Source of the DNA: Scedosporium boydii
Lineage: Eukaryota; Ascomycota; Sordariomycetes; Microascales; Microascaceae
Assembly (NCBI GenBank): GCA_002221725.1
Contig: NJFT01000039.1
Span: 124,001-188,000, forward strand
Direction of reading: 5' to 3'
DNA: 64,000 bases
Both the position numbers and the translations under genes were made by a program. The notes below the pieces were generated by a model that was not told the origin of the DNA, did no database searches, and was given only the letters and a program-made list of their open reading frames with translations. Of this stretch, positions 42,773 to 55,931 are shown piece by piece (position 1 is the stretch's first letter; each line of letters begins with the position of its first letter).

Positions 42773-43111
42773 ATGGTAGGTAACCAGGACCCATTAAGGG
42801 ACATTCCTGTGTTTGCCCCTCATTCTGCCAAGGTAGTGGTTGGTGAGGATCACGAGAAAGAAGACGACGAAGTGCTCGCTCTGCAAGAACGTCTCCTAGA
42901 CGCTACATCTTAGAAACCGAGGGCGGTACACATTTAGCAGAACCGCCATCCACCAAGACGGCTCTTCTTCAACCCCTCCTTCCTGAGCTTGGGTCCAAAT
43001 CCTACCGCGGCCGAGTTCTACACAAGACGGCGGTTTGGGGCTCGGTACCCAGGGATCGAGCAAAGGGAACCACCCACTGCAATGGGGATGCCCGTATGGT
43101 ACGAGCAGTAG
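42773..43111 (+). pseudogene. Second coding remnant, family not recognised
   Basis: A single frame of 112 codons, interrupted by two TAG stops (42911-42913 and 42935-42937), reads as protein-like sequence on both sides: GNQDPLRDIPVFAPHSAKVV and KEDDEVLALQERLLD before the stops, then RLFFNPSFLSLGPNPTAAEF, YTRRRFGARYPGIEQ and PVWYEQ before a final TAG. The Phe/Tyr/Arg/Pro composition with few low-complexity residues suggests a real former exon. It lies just downstream of, and on the same strand as, the first remnant. It may be the tail of a separate gene or an insertion. Confidence 0.4.
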
Positions 43112-46100
43112 TCCAACGCGGGAGGCGCAGCCCCAAAAGTAGGAGAGGGGAGGGCATGGAGTGAGGTGCGGGAGACTGTTTTCCCTGTATGATAGATGAC
43201 GTTTTGTTCAGGGTTTGAATAGATGATGTTTAATGTTATATTGTCTGACCTGCTCCGGCTAGAGTTCCGAACTGGGGTTCACTCGAGTATTGCTCTCTAC
43301 TCTCTACTGCCTTCTTTGTGGTTCCTATGCCATCAGATATGATCTCTCTCGAATTATAGCAGCAATATACCATAATATAATCTCTAATACCGTGTGTTGG
43401 ACACATCAATCAATCTCTAATCCACATCCTCGAAGGAGTGACGTCTTGTGACAGGACGTACCATCAATCCAGAACCCAGAACCCCTTTCTCGTGTCTGAT
43501 AAGGAACCTATGATGGTCCGGCGATAGGATTCTAGACCGATAGTTGGTTGTCAGCCTCGGACTGGTGTCAGCCAGAAGAATGATTTATTGCCTTCAAGGA
43601 AACGATGGCCAGAACCGTATATCTTATGATGGTTGAAAGACGCCACTCTCATAACCCAGGGATGGAACAGCCGGTGAGAACTGCAGACAGCCACAAATGA
43701 GGAAGAGGGTTTTACTGGCAAGTCACTCTTTGCGGTGTCCGGACGCAACCACCCACGCCGAGATGTCTCCCACGTACAACAAACGGATTACATTGGTACT
43801 GTATGTGCTCTGTCTCCCGAGCGACAAAACGGAGGTGTCCAAACCTAGAGCGGCAGCTATTCCAGCTGAAGAGGATTTAGGCTCGACCCCCAGCATTCGA
43901 TACACCTACTTGTAGTTCGAAGTCTAAATAAACGTCCAAATAAACAGGAAGTAGCCGACCGAGTACATGGGAGAAAGTACCAGATTTCCCGTGATAAGCA
44001 GCATCGTGATATACTAAAAGGAATCATCGCGAAGAAAACCACCTGCTCGAGAGCAGAAGATGGAATAAAGGTGTATTTTGCCCATCGACTAATTCGGCAT
44101 CAGACTTCCATGAGCATTCCATATTAGTCTTTCCTTACCCGGATAACGATACTACATGTAGTTAATGTAGTTCACCGAGAGCACGGATTCCGAACCCGAC
44201 AATTCTGAACTCTCTGTCGATCCTACTTTCCACCATTGTCTGTGGGAGACACTCTTCTCAAAGCCTTCCGGGCTAAGCCGGTATCTTCGGCATGGAACCT
44301 AACGGATACGGTACCTGCATTTCCTAGATTAATCCATTACTCGGTCCTTCTAGCACTAGATAGGGAGAGAGCCTTGCTCAAAGTGAACTTAGGGTTCCGC
44401 CCAACTTTGTATTACTCGGTATGATTAAACAATTACGATGAAGATCCTTCCCTGAAAACAATCATCTCCGAGCCGTTTCTCCTAGTCCAAAGATCCATCG
44501 TTCTTAAGGGAGCCATTGAGATGGGACTTTACTTTGTAGAGTGGGATTCTTCTGGCCTTTCTCGTTGAGTTTACGACGTTGACGAACAGCAGCGGAGCAA
44601 TATAGAAGCTGTACTCGGCCTATTACTTCGTAAGCTTGTGAAGTTTGATCTGTCACAAAGGAGTTTGTCAAGGTTTATTAAACATAGTTTGTTTATATCG
44701 TTGCCGTTGCTGCGGTTAGCTTTTCTTCCAGACTCAAACAGAGCATCCCTGTCTCTACGGGTGATGACCCTCGACCTTTCAAGCCGTCATTGAGTTCAAT
44801 GTTTGCTTACGAAGCACTCTGTGACTATGAGAGAGTCCATTGCCTAAGCCATGCCCTGGAGTCCGAAGTCCGAAGAGGACACAACTCCAAACAACGTCGA
44901 GATCTGTTGCTCAATAGGGGGTTTGACAGCCCAGGGTTCACTGCAACATCACGACCACGAAAAAAAAAAGCCCCACGGGAAGTTCTGCTGCAACACACCA
45001 GTCTGTGCGCGTCGAACTAACCCTCTTCAGGTACGGAGGAGATCTGAACACCATGTGGCATGAGGGAGGTGGCAGATCTCCACAAGGAGCGGGCTTGTCA
45101 CGGAGAGGGAAAGGGGGGGAGAGGAAAAAGCGACGCTGCGAGTGAAAGAGTTCGGGTACCCTGAGTTGATGAACCGGTGGGAGTGTCCAATGATTGTTGA
45201 TGCTACACTACAGTACTTCAGGATGACGGACAGAGATTACTGGGTGGTGATTTACACCGGATTCGGTGCTGCGGGTCGTACTACCGCTTGCACGAAAGTA
45301 CGAAAGAATCAAATGTTTGGGAGGAGCTACGAAGTACACCTACTAGGGTTTGTGTTTTAGCGAAAGTACGGGGTTGTATGGGGACCACACCGGTGCTAGG
45401 GTAAGGGTCTACTTCGTACACAGGGACGGATGGCATCTTGATATCCGAAAGAGAAAAGGACGTCGCATCGTTCTCTGATGAGGAAATGTGTACTCCGTAC
45501 AGGTACGAAAAGATTGATCGAATGGGTTTGGGCATTTCTTTTTGGGACGAACCAAACAATCTTGGAGTTTCCCCAGCGGAAGCAATCTTAACACGCACTC
45601 ATTCCAGGCGAACCGCACTGCAGGTTTCCGATGGCATCTGACCTGACCGGGAAAATTTTATTCTTGACGGGTTCGGTAGACTTCGTCCGCTGGTTTAAGT
45701 GGCGCGTTATACACGGGCGTGACCCAACTCCTCCTGCACCATGGAGACTTTCTTCGGTTCCCTCATGCCGAAGTGGTTCGTTGAAGGGGGGAACTAACCC
45801 TAAAGGATCCTCCTTGAATAAGAACACATGCATTGTGCGTCTTCCTTCCCATTTCTCTTCTTTCCTGGAGCTTGGAAAAGAGGAGGCATCGAGAGAGACG
45901 GCATGAGCATGAGCATCTCGAGATCAAAAGCTGCTTCTGCTTGTGCAGTGAGCAGGCGGATCAATTGTCGTTCAGGCTTCGCTTACGCCATCCAACCCGA
46001 ACCAGGAGCGGAGAGAAGCGAATTTCGCAAGTGCGTAGCAGTAGCAATTGGCAGGACGAAGTGTTACATTACTACTGAGGTATGGACTTTTTCTTAAAGA

Positions 46101-48990
46101 ACCATTCCCTGGTGCATTCCCTTGTCCGCGGCTGGATGGGGAATGGCGTGAGCTAGGGTCCCGGTTGCTTTCCCTTTTGTGTTTGATGAGCTCGAGGTTG
46201 CAGTTTGCACAGGATCTTGGGGGCTTGTTTCAACTTTCAACTCGAGAACGAGGAAGGCTGGGGTTTATTTGACATGGGTGCCCCTGTACCTTTGGCAGTG
46301 AGTGGTCGTTTCGGTGAAGCTGCTAGGAATTTCGGCACGACGACAAGAAATGAGAGAGTGAAAAAAAGAATCTGGATATCTCAGGAAGGCCATCTACGAA
46401 GTATGATTTCAGGGAGGGCCGGAAGGCTCCCCGTGTCTATCTGAAATACCCTCGATAATCAAAGATAAAAAAAGAAATAATGAAAGAAGAAAGCAAATTG
46501 ATCTATCGTTGAGCAGGATCCGACAGCAAGCAGTACGCAGGGCTTCTTCTCCCCCAGAATTGGACTCGCAATTCTGCACCTCGACGGGGCGAAAAGCAAG
46601 ACGCAATGTCCCACGCCTCGCTACGGCACACGTACAGTAACTCCATCGGAGGATATGAGAGACATTGCTTTGTCTAGTGGAGCCGTGCTCCTCCCTACAA
46701 TTGTTGCTTTTCCTCAACGGGCCCGGGAGAAGCAATGGGTGCAGGCTCGCGATGCAGAGGCCCACTAAAAAAAAGCGAGATTCGACGAGGGATTGGAGAC
46801 GAAGCTGAGCGAAGAAATGGTGCGAGCGCGTGGTGGTGGATCAGTGATGCTTTTCAGAATCCAATCCCCACTGAGATTCGGCTCTCTTTCCCTGACTGCG
46901 TGCGTCTTTGAGTGCCGGCTTCTGGACTCTTCGAAATACTAGAGTCGCCTGCATCATGCAGGTTCCAAGATAGCGAGACGACGGACTATTGGGACTTTGG
47001 ACTTAGGGTGATGCTCGGTCTAGCTCAGGCCTGCTGATATTCGAAAAAAGATATTTTCCTTTTTTATCGATTCTCTCTTCGTGTGCCGTGGAACACCTTG
47101 CATCCTGCAGATGCGATCCATTGATCCATTGAATCACGTCTGTGGACAGGAATTCCTTGGAAGGGAGTATTGTCCCCCATGCCCGGCCGGGTTCGGCGGG
47201 AAATGGAATGCAGATTGGACGCTTCCTCAAAGCTCTGGTCATAAGAAGCACTTGTTCTGTGTGGCCATCATTCAATTGATCCGTCTCACCCATCCCAAGT
47301 GTACTACTTCGTACCAGTGCTCTCTGTACTCTGTACGAACTTTGCGACATCTCCACTCTGAAGTTGTCAAAGCCCGAATTTCAGGGTCCTGTCTACACTA
47401 CTGCTGCAGATATATGGAGACTAGTGTAGTGAAGACTTTAGCATTGTACTAGACGAGCGCCTCAATGACAATCGTAAAGAGATTTCCCACAGCTGTCCAC
47501 TATGGATGGTACTGCGCCTGGATCGGGATGTGATAGTGCCCTCCCGACGCAAGACGATGTACGAGGTAAGGGGGAACCAAACCAAGGCCTCAAGTGGCTG
47601 CAGTACACTACTCCGTACGAAGTACTTGAATCTCTATTTCGCAAGTACTTCGGACATCACCAGCTATTATCGGGCGGCGAAGAATCCTGCAGCCAAAAAG
47701 CCGTGCCGCGGAATCAACACGAGTGTGTGCTGATATGCGCACAGGAATCGGCATTGCCTCAACATTACTGGACGGCGTTGGCTACGGTTTCTCGATTCAG
47801 GTAAATGGGGCATTCTGCATCTCTAGCACCAAGTAGATTGGCGTCCCACCCAGGACTTCACCATCGCCCTTCTTCTTCGTCGTAGGCACAAGAGATGATA
47901 ATAGACTCTGTCCTGTCCTTGAAGAACAATTGAATTAGCCAACATCTCTCCAATGGTCAAAATAGGGAGGCTGGTGCCATTGATCAATCATAACGAGCGT
48001 CGCCATGAGCCCGTGCCCTGGCGCCAATCCCCCCTGCAATCATAGATGGCAAAGATTGTGAGGGGTCTTGCAGCGGGCAGCCCCTGCACCTTGACGACGG
48101 TGGTAGCGGGAGTACTTCCTACATGGTGGGCACTTTCAGGGTTCTTGTCGGAACATAGGTTTGACCAGACCCTATCGAGCAACGCGATTCTGCGTGTGCT
48201 TGACAGTTGAAGAGGCCCTGGCCTATTCGTGGAGTTAGAGCGTATCCGTAATACTTCTTAGTCCTGGTTTGTCGTGCCATAGTGGAAAAGCCAGGGAGCT
48301 CTAGCCAGGACGTCGAGAGATACTACTTCGTACCTCATAATACCTGACCGGTCATATTGGGAGAGTCTCTTTTTGTGCGTATTAGCCTGGATATCAATCA
48401 ATCCCACGTCGTGTTCCTTCTTGATGGAAATCCTCGGGCAGTGCAGTCTCAAGTGGTGGTTGTGTTTCCCTTCTTCCCGCGCCATACCAAGTACCCTGCG
48501 GTCGGAGCGTTTAAGCTCTTCCCGGTTAGGCTTAAGACGGAAGAAAAAAAAAAGCAAGAGAAGCACAGGCGAGCAGCAAGAATGTGATAGCGAGTCCCCC
48601 AAACATGCAGATGGCGCAGACGGGTTGGATAGTCCATCATGTACGAGATACCGAGTGATACTTCCTGTCACGATGGGACTAAGGCCCAATGGGGCACCAA
48701 GGCCGCTATCATGGGGTATCTCTACCTTCACTCTCCCGATCCTCAAGGAAGTAGTTGCTCTAATTGGATGCAGCAGCCTCGAAACTGTACTGTACCTAGC
48801 CTGTTCGTGCGTCGTACTGCTTTGTACTAAGAGCCTTTGGGTAGGTCGACACATCGAGGCAAGCGCCAATGGGAGGGGTCCTCTTCGTCCACACACGAAT
48901 GTGGGATCGTGTGCTGCGAGGTTCTCGATGAGCAAGGGACACCGAACCCTTGTTCTTGTTAGTGAGGTTCGACAAAATAAGATGGCCTAG
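43112..48990. other. Gene-poor island, right part
   Basis: 5.9 kb with no supported gene. Exact TACTTCGTA copies are dense: 44624-44632, 45328-45336, 45410-45418, 46395-46403, 47305-47313, 47616-47624 and 48324-48332, with related TACTCCGTA-type sequences around 45492 and 47610. Frames of 60-225 codons overlap on both strands, and I could not assign any of them. Confidence 0.55.
44624..48332. repeat. Seven dispersed TACTTCGTA copies
   Basis: Seven exact 9-mers in both orientations, about one per 500 bp, in DNA without genes. Several extend to 11 bp (GTACTTCGTAC or its complement) or sit next to a CTCCGTAC variant, as at 47611-47625. Confidence 0.7.
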
Positions 48991-50205
48991 CATCGAAACC
49001 CCTGAGCTTCTTCCAAAAAGACGCGATTGTGGTGCCGTTTGCCTATTTGCTTCTTTCCAAGTACCTTCCCCTCCTTTCGAATCCTCGGCCGGGAAGAGAG
49101 GCCAAAGCCCAGAGCATCATCACATTCATCACGGCTTTTCCGCTCCTTTCGTTCATTCACACACACACTCTCTCTTCCAACCTTGCACTTTCTTTTCGAC
49201 CTCTTGTCGTTGCTCCTACAATTCCATTTTCCATCTTCTTCGCTTCTTCTTTTGTCTAACTCTATACATCTCTACGAACGCGCGCCTACTCGCTAATATC
49301 TCGTACCACCCATTCACGACTACTCTCCCTCGCCCTATAACTTCGTAATCCACGGAAGCAGCATCGACGTCAACAAACAACATCCGGAGCAAACGGCATT
49401 ACCCCCCCACGACTTCGATTCTCAATTGTATTGTTATTCGCAACTTAGCATCCACCGAGCCATCACCTCCTTCTTTCTCGCCCTCGCCAACGAGCAAAGT
49501 GATAAAAACACCATCCAGGTTGAGGCTGTTACTTCACTTTTCCCCGGAAACTAGAAACGGATTCCCTCGCCGAAGGTCCCGAAGATCCTCAGATCGATTC
49601 CGCGCAGTCGACTCGAATCCACCACTTACTTACATCCCATATACACATGAGACCGGAACATTTCTCGGCACCATCGGCCACTCTTTATCTTTTTAACGAT
49701 TGACGAACGACAACTTTAATAATCAGCTTACAGCGCCCTGGGGGGGTTTTTCTTTGCAACACGAAATCGAAATATTGGGAGCATGAGATTTTGCCTGGCC
49801 TTGTTTCGATGACGAAATCGGACGCGTGCTCGGGGAAAGTGGACGATTCGTGAATGGGGCCAAAAAATATATACACGCTATTGTTTCCAATCAAGACTTG
49901 ACTGACATCAGGATCCTGAGAGACGGTCTTTTTCATCGCCCCAGAAAGAGACGGAATCTGGACCGGAAAGGGTCCTCTTCGAATTTTCGATTTCGCCGAT
50001 TCCAACAGAAAGTCATAACCACGGCATATAAAATAAAACCAAAGGGGAACACCAAGAACGAAGGGCCCAAAAAAATCAAAATCAAACTAAGGGTCTCGCT
50101 ATCGAGCTCGCACATTCAAAGTGTTGAGTCCGAGAAGCCAACTTGGTGAGAGGGGAGCGGGACGGTGCCGACAGAGTCAAGACGGGGAATCCCGTTCCAC
50201 TGAAC
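48991..50205. other. Probable promoter and leader of the large disordered-protein gene
   Basis: 1.2 kb. The plus strand is strongly C/T-rich from 49060 to 49690, as in other leaders in this window. Overlapping short frames (for example 49027-49296 in three phases) are by-products of that bias. Confidence 0.5.
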
Positions 50206-53200
50206 ATGATGTCTGTTGGTCCGGAGCCCGTTAGCTCTGGGATATTTCCCGTTCAGGGGCAAACGCACATTCCCCAAGTGGCCCGGCGATCATCGACGAC
50301 TCTAGGCTCCAGAACGAGCTCTTCGGCGACGGTCGCGCCGTCTCTAGCGACATCGTCGTCTTCTCTGTCGTCGGCGACCTCGTCCTCGTCGACGTGCTTA
50401 CACACAGCGCACCGCCAGAGCCACAACCAGTCCAAGCTACCCGCTTTCCGATTTAACGACCTCAATGCTGGACATGGAAAGTTGCCAGTCAGTGTGGGTC
50501 TTCCGCTGCCCTCGCTTCTGCAACAGCAGCACTTTCCCTCTCCAGCGTCGCCCAATAATCCGCCGAATCCACAGAATCCACAGGAGGCCCCGAATCCGAC
50601 CAATCCCGTGACCGTGCCTGCGCTGGGACCACGCCAGGGCCCGGACACTGCGACGACACCAATACAGCTGGTACAATCAGTGGCTCAGAATTGTTATGCG
50701 GCCCCAAGTACAACTACAAATCAAAATAATACTAATCCAACGGGTACAAAGACAAGTACACAACAAGGTACACAAGGTACACAAGGTACACAGGGGACAC
50801 AAATTCAGGGAGGAAAAGGACACAGCGGACAGGGACCAGCGCCCGACAATATCACCCCATCAGCGTCAGACCCGCTGCACATCCCCCAAAACATCCGCTC
50901 TCACACAGTCCCTCATCCCCCTTCCAGCAGCAGTTCCGGGCGCCCAACATCGGGAAGCCAACTGGCTCAAAAATCTGTGCTGAAGCAGAAGAAACCAGAA
51001 ATCCCTGCTCCTGCTGCTGCTTCTGAATCGCTGATTAAATCGCCCCGGGCCAGGGCGTCGACCTTTCAGCAGTCGAGGTTCAGCGTTATAGCGTCATCAT
51101 CGGTAGCTGCATCTGCATCAACGGCCTCCCCGTCCGCTTCGAGAATACCCGGAACAGCAGGTGGAACAACGAAAAGCACGTCCGCCGCTACGACTGCTGC
51201 TACTGCGAGGCGACCCGCATCTTTTCCTGCATCGCCCTCTAAAAAACACGTGTGTGCGGACAACACCACACCAAACGTTTCCGCACTCAAGGAGTCAGCA
51301 GCACAACCAGAACTTCAACCAGAAGCGCCACTTGTACCCGTCCAGGTATCCCAGGTGTCAGCAGTACCCGCTCCTGCACCTGATCTGGCACCACCGCCCG
51401 GTCCTGGTCATACATCATCCTCCACTACCCCAACACCCACAACAACAACAACCGCAGCCACTCCGACGGCGACACCCAAATCCTCGAACCCAATTACCAC
51501 GACATCGACAAAACCACAACCGACACGACGGAAGCCCGCCTCCCTCGATTCCACCCCCATAATTTTAGTCGCGGACGTTTCCTCTCCGCCCCTAATCCCT
51601 CCTCAGCGCCGACACACCGATACCACTCAAATCCTTCATACCTCAAAACCTCAGCGGACGTCATCGTCGAACGACCCCGGTGCTCAAGGCCAGCGTGAAC
51701 TCCTCCTCCCAAAGACCTTGCAACAACAGCAGAAACACCACCGTTCTACTCCGTCCGATGAGAAGCGCGTGTCTACTTACCTTACTCGCCGAAAACCCCC
51801 AGTTTCCTACAAAGCCCCGCTATCGATCTGCACGACGACGTCCAAATCGCCCGCATCGGCCCCATCCTCAGCCACCACACCGGTCCGCGTCCCCCCTATT
51901 CGAGGATTCCGATCGTCCGGCTCCCGGCGCAGCCTCATTCTCGACATGGGGTCAAGACCTACGAGGCCCTACGACAACAGCAGCGGCGACGAATCGCAGA
52001 GTTATGACTCTCGCGAACATACCCTCCGCGCCCTAGAGGGTCGCAATGACTTGGCTCAGATCACCCCCCCGCACTCGATGGATCACGATGGCGCGGAGCA
52101 GGAGGATACGACGGACATGTTTTTGAATATTGCGCGGGAGGAGTCCGTTCGGCCTAGTATCGAGGATGGCCACGATGACCAAAGCGCTTTGGTAAGTCTT
52201 GTTTGGTCTCAGTTTTCGTCCGAGTTTGACCTCCTTTTTTTTTCCCCTATATGTTTTTCTTCTTTGTTTTCGCTCAAAGGACGTATTGTCCAGATCATAT
52301 TTTATGCCTCAACTAGTATCCCAGACGAGAGGCAATTGCAGTGGCCTGGACTATGGGCACGCCCAATTGAAGGCGGGCGCGTTTTGGTTTCCAGAATTAT
52401 TTTTCCACTGCGTCAATTTCGACCTGATGTGGTTGGGCATATATGCCACTTCATATCAGATTAACTTCCCCCCTCGCATCACATTCCAACACGTCCGAAA
52501 ATCACACTACCTGCATAATATAATTTTTTCTCTACCTAGGGTTATACTAACCGCACACTTAGTCTCGAGTCCGACGGACCACACAACGAAGGCCACTCTC
52601 GGCGGCTATCCCTTCATACCAACCCATCTCACCCCCCAGGATAAGTCGACGTCTCTCTGACCAACGTGAAACCTCGAGGTCCAATCTGGAAAACGGCTCG
52701 TCGACGGATCAAACGAGTCGCAACCTTCCCTACAGAAATCTTGGACGAGAAAAGGCGATATCTGTTCATCCTGGTGAAGACCTAGGTCGCAGGGTAATCT
52801 CAGCGAGGCCAAGCCCGACGACACCAAGAACCCTCGCATTCCAGGACGTTGGGGATAGCAGTGTGTACGGTAGGCGTCGGACGTCGATCTCGGACGCCAT
52901 CACCCCTCGAACAACACCATACAAGCAATCTAATCTTTCTTACGGGCAATATCGCTCCCCTGTTACGTACTCGCCGGCTGGATACAACTCTTCCTCTCTG
53001 GCACCTCGCTCGGATCAAACGTTACGAGCTGAGCCGCAGCAGCAACAGCAGGGAATGGAGTACGGTCAGGGGGTAGAGGGCACGGAATCCACGGCGTCCA
53101 CGACCGGGCCATCAACAGTCTGGGATGAACTCGATGACTTGAAGTCGCGCATTAGCCGTTTGGAGCTGACAGGAAAACTGCCACCGACGTCTGGAGCGGC

Positions 53201-54437
53201 AATGTCTCGAGTATCAGACGATCGACCATACACGGCGAATACGACAGTTACCAACGTTTCCGGGTCTCCGAAACGCATCACACCAGGGGCTGCTTCTGTC
53301 GTCGGCGGACAAGGCGATGCTAGCAGCACCGTATCAGCGACTCAGAAGGAGTCTCATCCAACCCTGCACGGGGCGCTCGCGAAATCGAAGACGCTGCTCA
53401 GCGGGGAGGTGTACAAGGCTCTCGAATCGGCTACGACGGACGCACTAGCTTTGTTGGCCATGATGGGAACCGCGGGCCAGCCCGGCCCGATCTCTAGTGG
53501 CGCGAGCACGATCGGAGGAACCGGAGGTGTAACTGATCGTCAGCTCCGGCGGAAAGCAGACAGCATCTGTCGCAGTCTCACGGAGCTGTGCCTGGCTTTG
53601 AATGAGGAGAATTCGCGGCCTAGGACCTCACACGGCCTGAACGCAGCGCAGACCGAGAGCCCGGCCACACCAACGGTGAACGGTTTCGGGGCCTTGAACA
53701 CGCAGCGGCGGCCAAGCGGCGTTGGCGAGCCAACGTTGGCTAGGCTCAACACTAGTCCTCGAGCTATGTCACGACTCGAAGAGCGCCGAAGTAATCTTTT
53801 GAACGGCACCGCTCTTCCTAGCCCCCGCCTTCTTTCGTCAACCCTCGCCACTCCTACGGAAGTTGGGCAAGGGAGGCGATCGTCTCTCTTGTTCTCCCGG
53901 CGTCGTGCGACGACCGAAGAACCTGACGAGGGACGCCAAACGTCCCTTTTGCGAACACGCCGAGCTGGAACCGAAGAGCCCGAAGAAACGAGGAAACCGT
54001 CGCTTCTGCTTCGACCTAGGAGGGGGACCATTGGAGAAGGCGACGACGATGAGTCCCGTATCCGCGCACCATCGAGGGCAACGACAGAGGTTACCCCCTC
54101 ACCTCGGATGGTATCGAGAGACTACTCGGCACCGGGCGCCGAACCCAATTCGATGACGTCTTCCGCGCTTCCCCGGCGACGCCTTGGACCCTCGACTCTT
54201 AACTCACGATTAGCAGTCCCCTCATCTCCCGCCACCGGTACGGTCCGCTGGGTTGGGGGGGATGTGAACGGAAGCAGCCTCGCCGACAAACTTGTCGAGG
54301 AGCGGGGCGCCGGCTCACGACCGTTTTCGTTGGGTCAGACGGCGATGCTCAATCGAACGACGAGTATCAGCCGGAGGAACCGCGATAGCATGATTATGAA
54401 TGGACCTGGAACACCTCAAACCGGGTCGTATAGATGA
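50206..54437 (+). CDS. Large disordered fungal protein with a conserved WDELDDLKSRI coiled coil
   Basis: Exons 50206-52191 and 52563-54437 give 1286 residues. The open frame reaches upstream to a TTG, but the first ATGs are 50206 and 50209 (MMSVGPEPVS). The 371-nt intron has GTAAGT, a perfect TACTAAC at 52545-52551 and TAG; an extra small exon inside it cannot be excluded. The protein is rich in Ser/Thr/Pro/Gln, with a GTQ tandem repeat near residues 188-198. The conserved part is in exon 2: TVWDELDDLKSRISRLELTG KLPPTSG (a short coiled coil) and then a helical region (LHGALAKSKTLLSGEVYKAL, ADSICRSLTELCLALNEEN). Databases often call such proteins LPXTG-motif cell-wall proteins because of LPPTSG. 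I see no signal peptide and no membrane anchor, so it is more likely cytoplasmic. Its function is unknown. Confidence 0.85.
50764..50803 (+). repeat. In-frame tandem repeat (GGTACACAA)n encoding Gly-Thr-Gln
   Basis: Nine-bp units encoding GTQ, repeated about four times inside the coding sequence of the large disordered protein; the last unit has diverged. The length is a multiple of three, so copy changes would not break the frame. Confidence 0.85.
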
Positions 54438-55931
54438 TAATAACGATGACAGAAGGACAAAAACCCGTCGTCTTATACCACGTTACGATTATGCCAACCA
54501 ACCATACACACCCAAGCCTTATGCACTATGTATTATTACGCCTCTTTTCTACTGGAACGTTTTCTATTCTTATCTGGGTTTATTCGGTTGCCTTTTCTCC
54601 CTTCTTCTATGTTTGTTGTTGTTTTGTTTGACTATGCATGCATTCCCTTCATGGGTTCTTTTATGTCCTTGGAAAATACACATGTGCAGCGACGTCGCCT
54701 TAGGCCCACGCAAACCCTGACATCTTTTCTTTTCGTTTTTCGATTCTTTCTTTTTTCATATATAATGACGGCATTGATGATCTTTTGACGAAAGATTGCA
54801 CTCGACTGTCGGAGTTTTTTGTTTCATCTGCTTTTGGTTTCCTTTCTTTGTTCTATTTTGGGCCGCATTTTCTTTTTTTTTTTTGTTTCTTTTTAATCCG
54901 ACTCCTGGTCTCGGACTCCCTTCCAACTTTCATTCTTACCGTTGGGGCCTGTTGTCTCACTGATTTTTTTTTTTGTATATCTGTTCTGTTCTATTGCATC
55001 GTGCTGGCTGGGTACTGAAACGGCCTGCCTGATGGGCTGGCTCTCTCGGGTGTTGACTTAAAGCAGAGGCTGAGGCGAAGTAGCTGCGGGGAGCGGGTAA
55101 TTTGCCAAGCAAGTTTGGGCGTGTTTATGGAGAAGGGGAAAAAGAGGCAAAAGTACTCACTCGGTTTGATGCGGAGGATAGGCACAAGCAGAACACTGGG
55201 GAGACAACGACACTTTGTGAACTGCAGCACGGCATCGTGCAGGTCCAACTGGGGATGGATGGATGGGAAGTGGGGAGCTGAGAATGTATGATATTAATGT
55301 TCTAGGTATATATAGATTATATGTTGTTCATGAGCATTTTCGTCTTGCGCCTCGGCGGCCAACCCGTGTGCTGCATGCAGTTCATAAGTCTGATATGAAC
55401 GAAGGGATCAAGACTGGAATGCTCCCCTCATGGCCTCGGGCAGAAAATGGATCCGGAAACGGCGTCTAGATCCCCCCCCCCCGGCTGAGGTTGGCGCCTC
55501 CGGCGTTTTCTAGTTGAACGGTCCGTCCAGAGTGAGTGACCAGCTCGGACTTGATCGTCTCGAGAAATGATGTCAAGTTTTATGTCTGTGTTACTTCTGT
55601 AGAGCTTGGGAACTAGATATCGGTCAAATAGACGTGGGGATGATAGATATCTACCCTTTTTTTTCTGTGTCCATCTTTCAGTCTTTTCGAATCTGGACCT
55701 CTTTTTTTTTTTGCTCTTACTTCTTACGCTATATGCAGAGTTTTAGTTTTTTTGTTTCTCTCTCTCCCAAACGCCCATGAAAGCCAAACTATCGAGCAAG
55801 ATCTACAACTCCCTCCCACTCTCAACATAAATATACAGAGTTACCCTCCTCTCCCCCAAAAGTCCAACCAAGCAGAGAAAAGGAAAACAAAAAAAAAAAA
55901 AAAAAAGAGAAGCGACAGAGGCACAGTAAGC
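54438..55931. other. Convergent 3' region between the disordered-protein gene and hut1
   Basis: 1.49 kb, T-rich on the plus strand (runs at 54870-54892 and 54963-54975), with a C run at 55471-55482 and an A run at 55888-55907 close to the hut1 stop. No supported gene. Confidence 0.6.

Noticed and set aside
48258..48990. Overlapping frames of 225 and 205 codons on opposite strands
   Set aside because: Neither shows a domain, and they overlap each other across a poly-A/K tract; no basis to prefer either.
35201..49000. tRNA or transposon in the gene-poor island
   Set aside because: Scanning for B-box-like GGTTCGA sequences, long terminal repeats and transposase or reverse-transcriptase motifs gave nothing I could support; an automated search would be more sensitive.
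50206..54437. LPXTG sortase anchoring of the large protein
   Set aside because: LPPTSG is internal, with no secretion signal, hydrophobic anchor or sortase in fungi.
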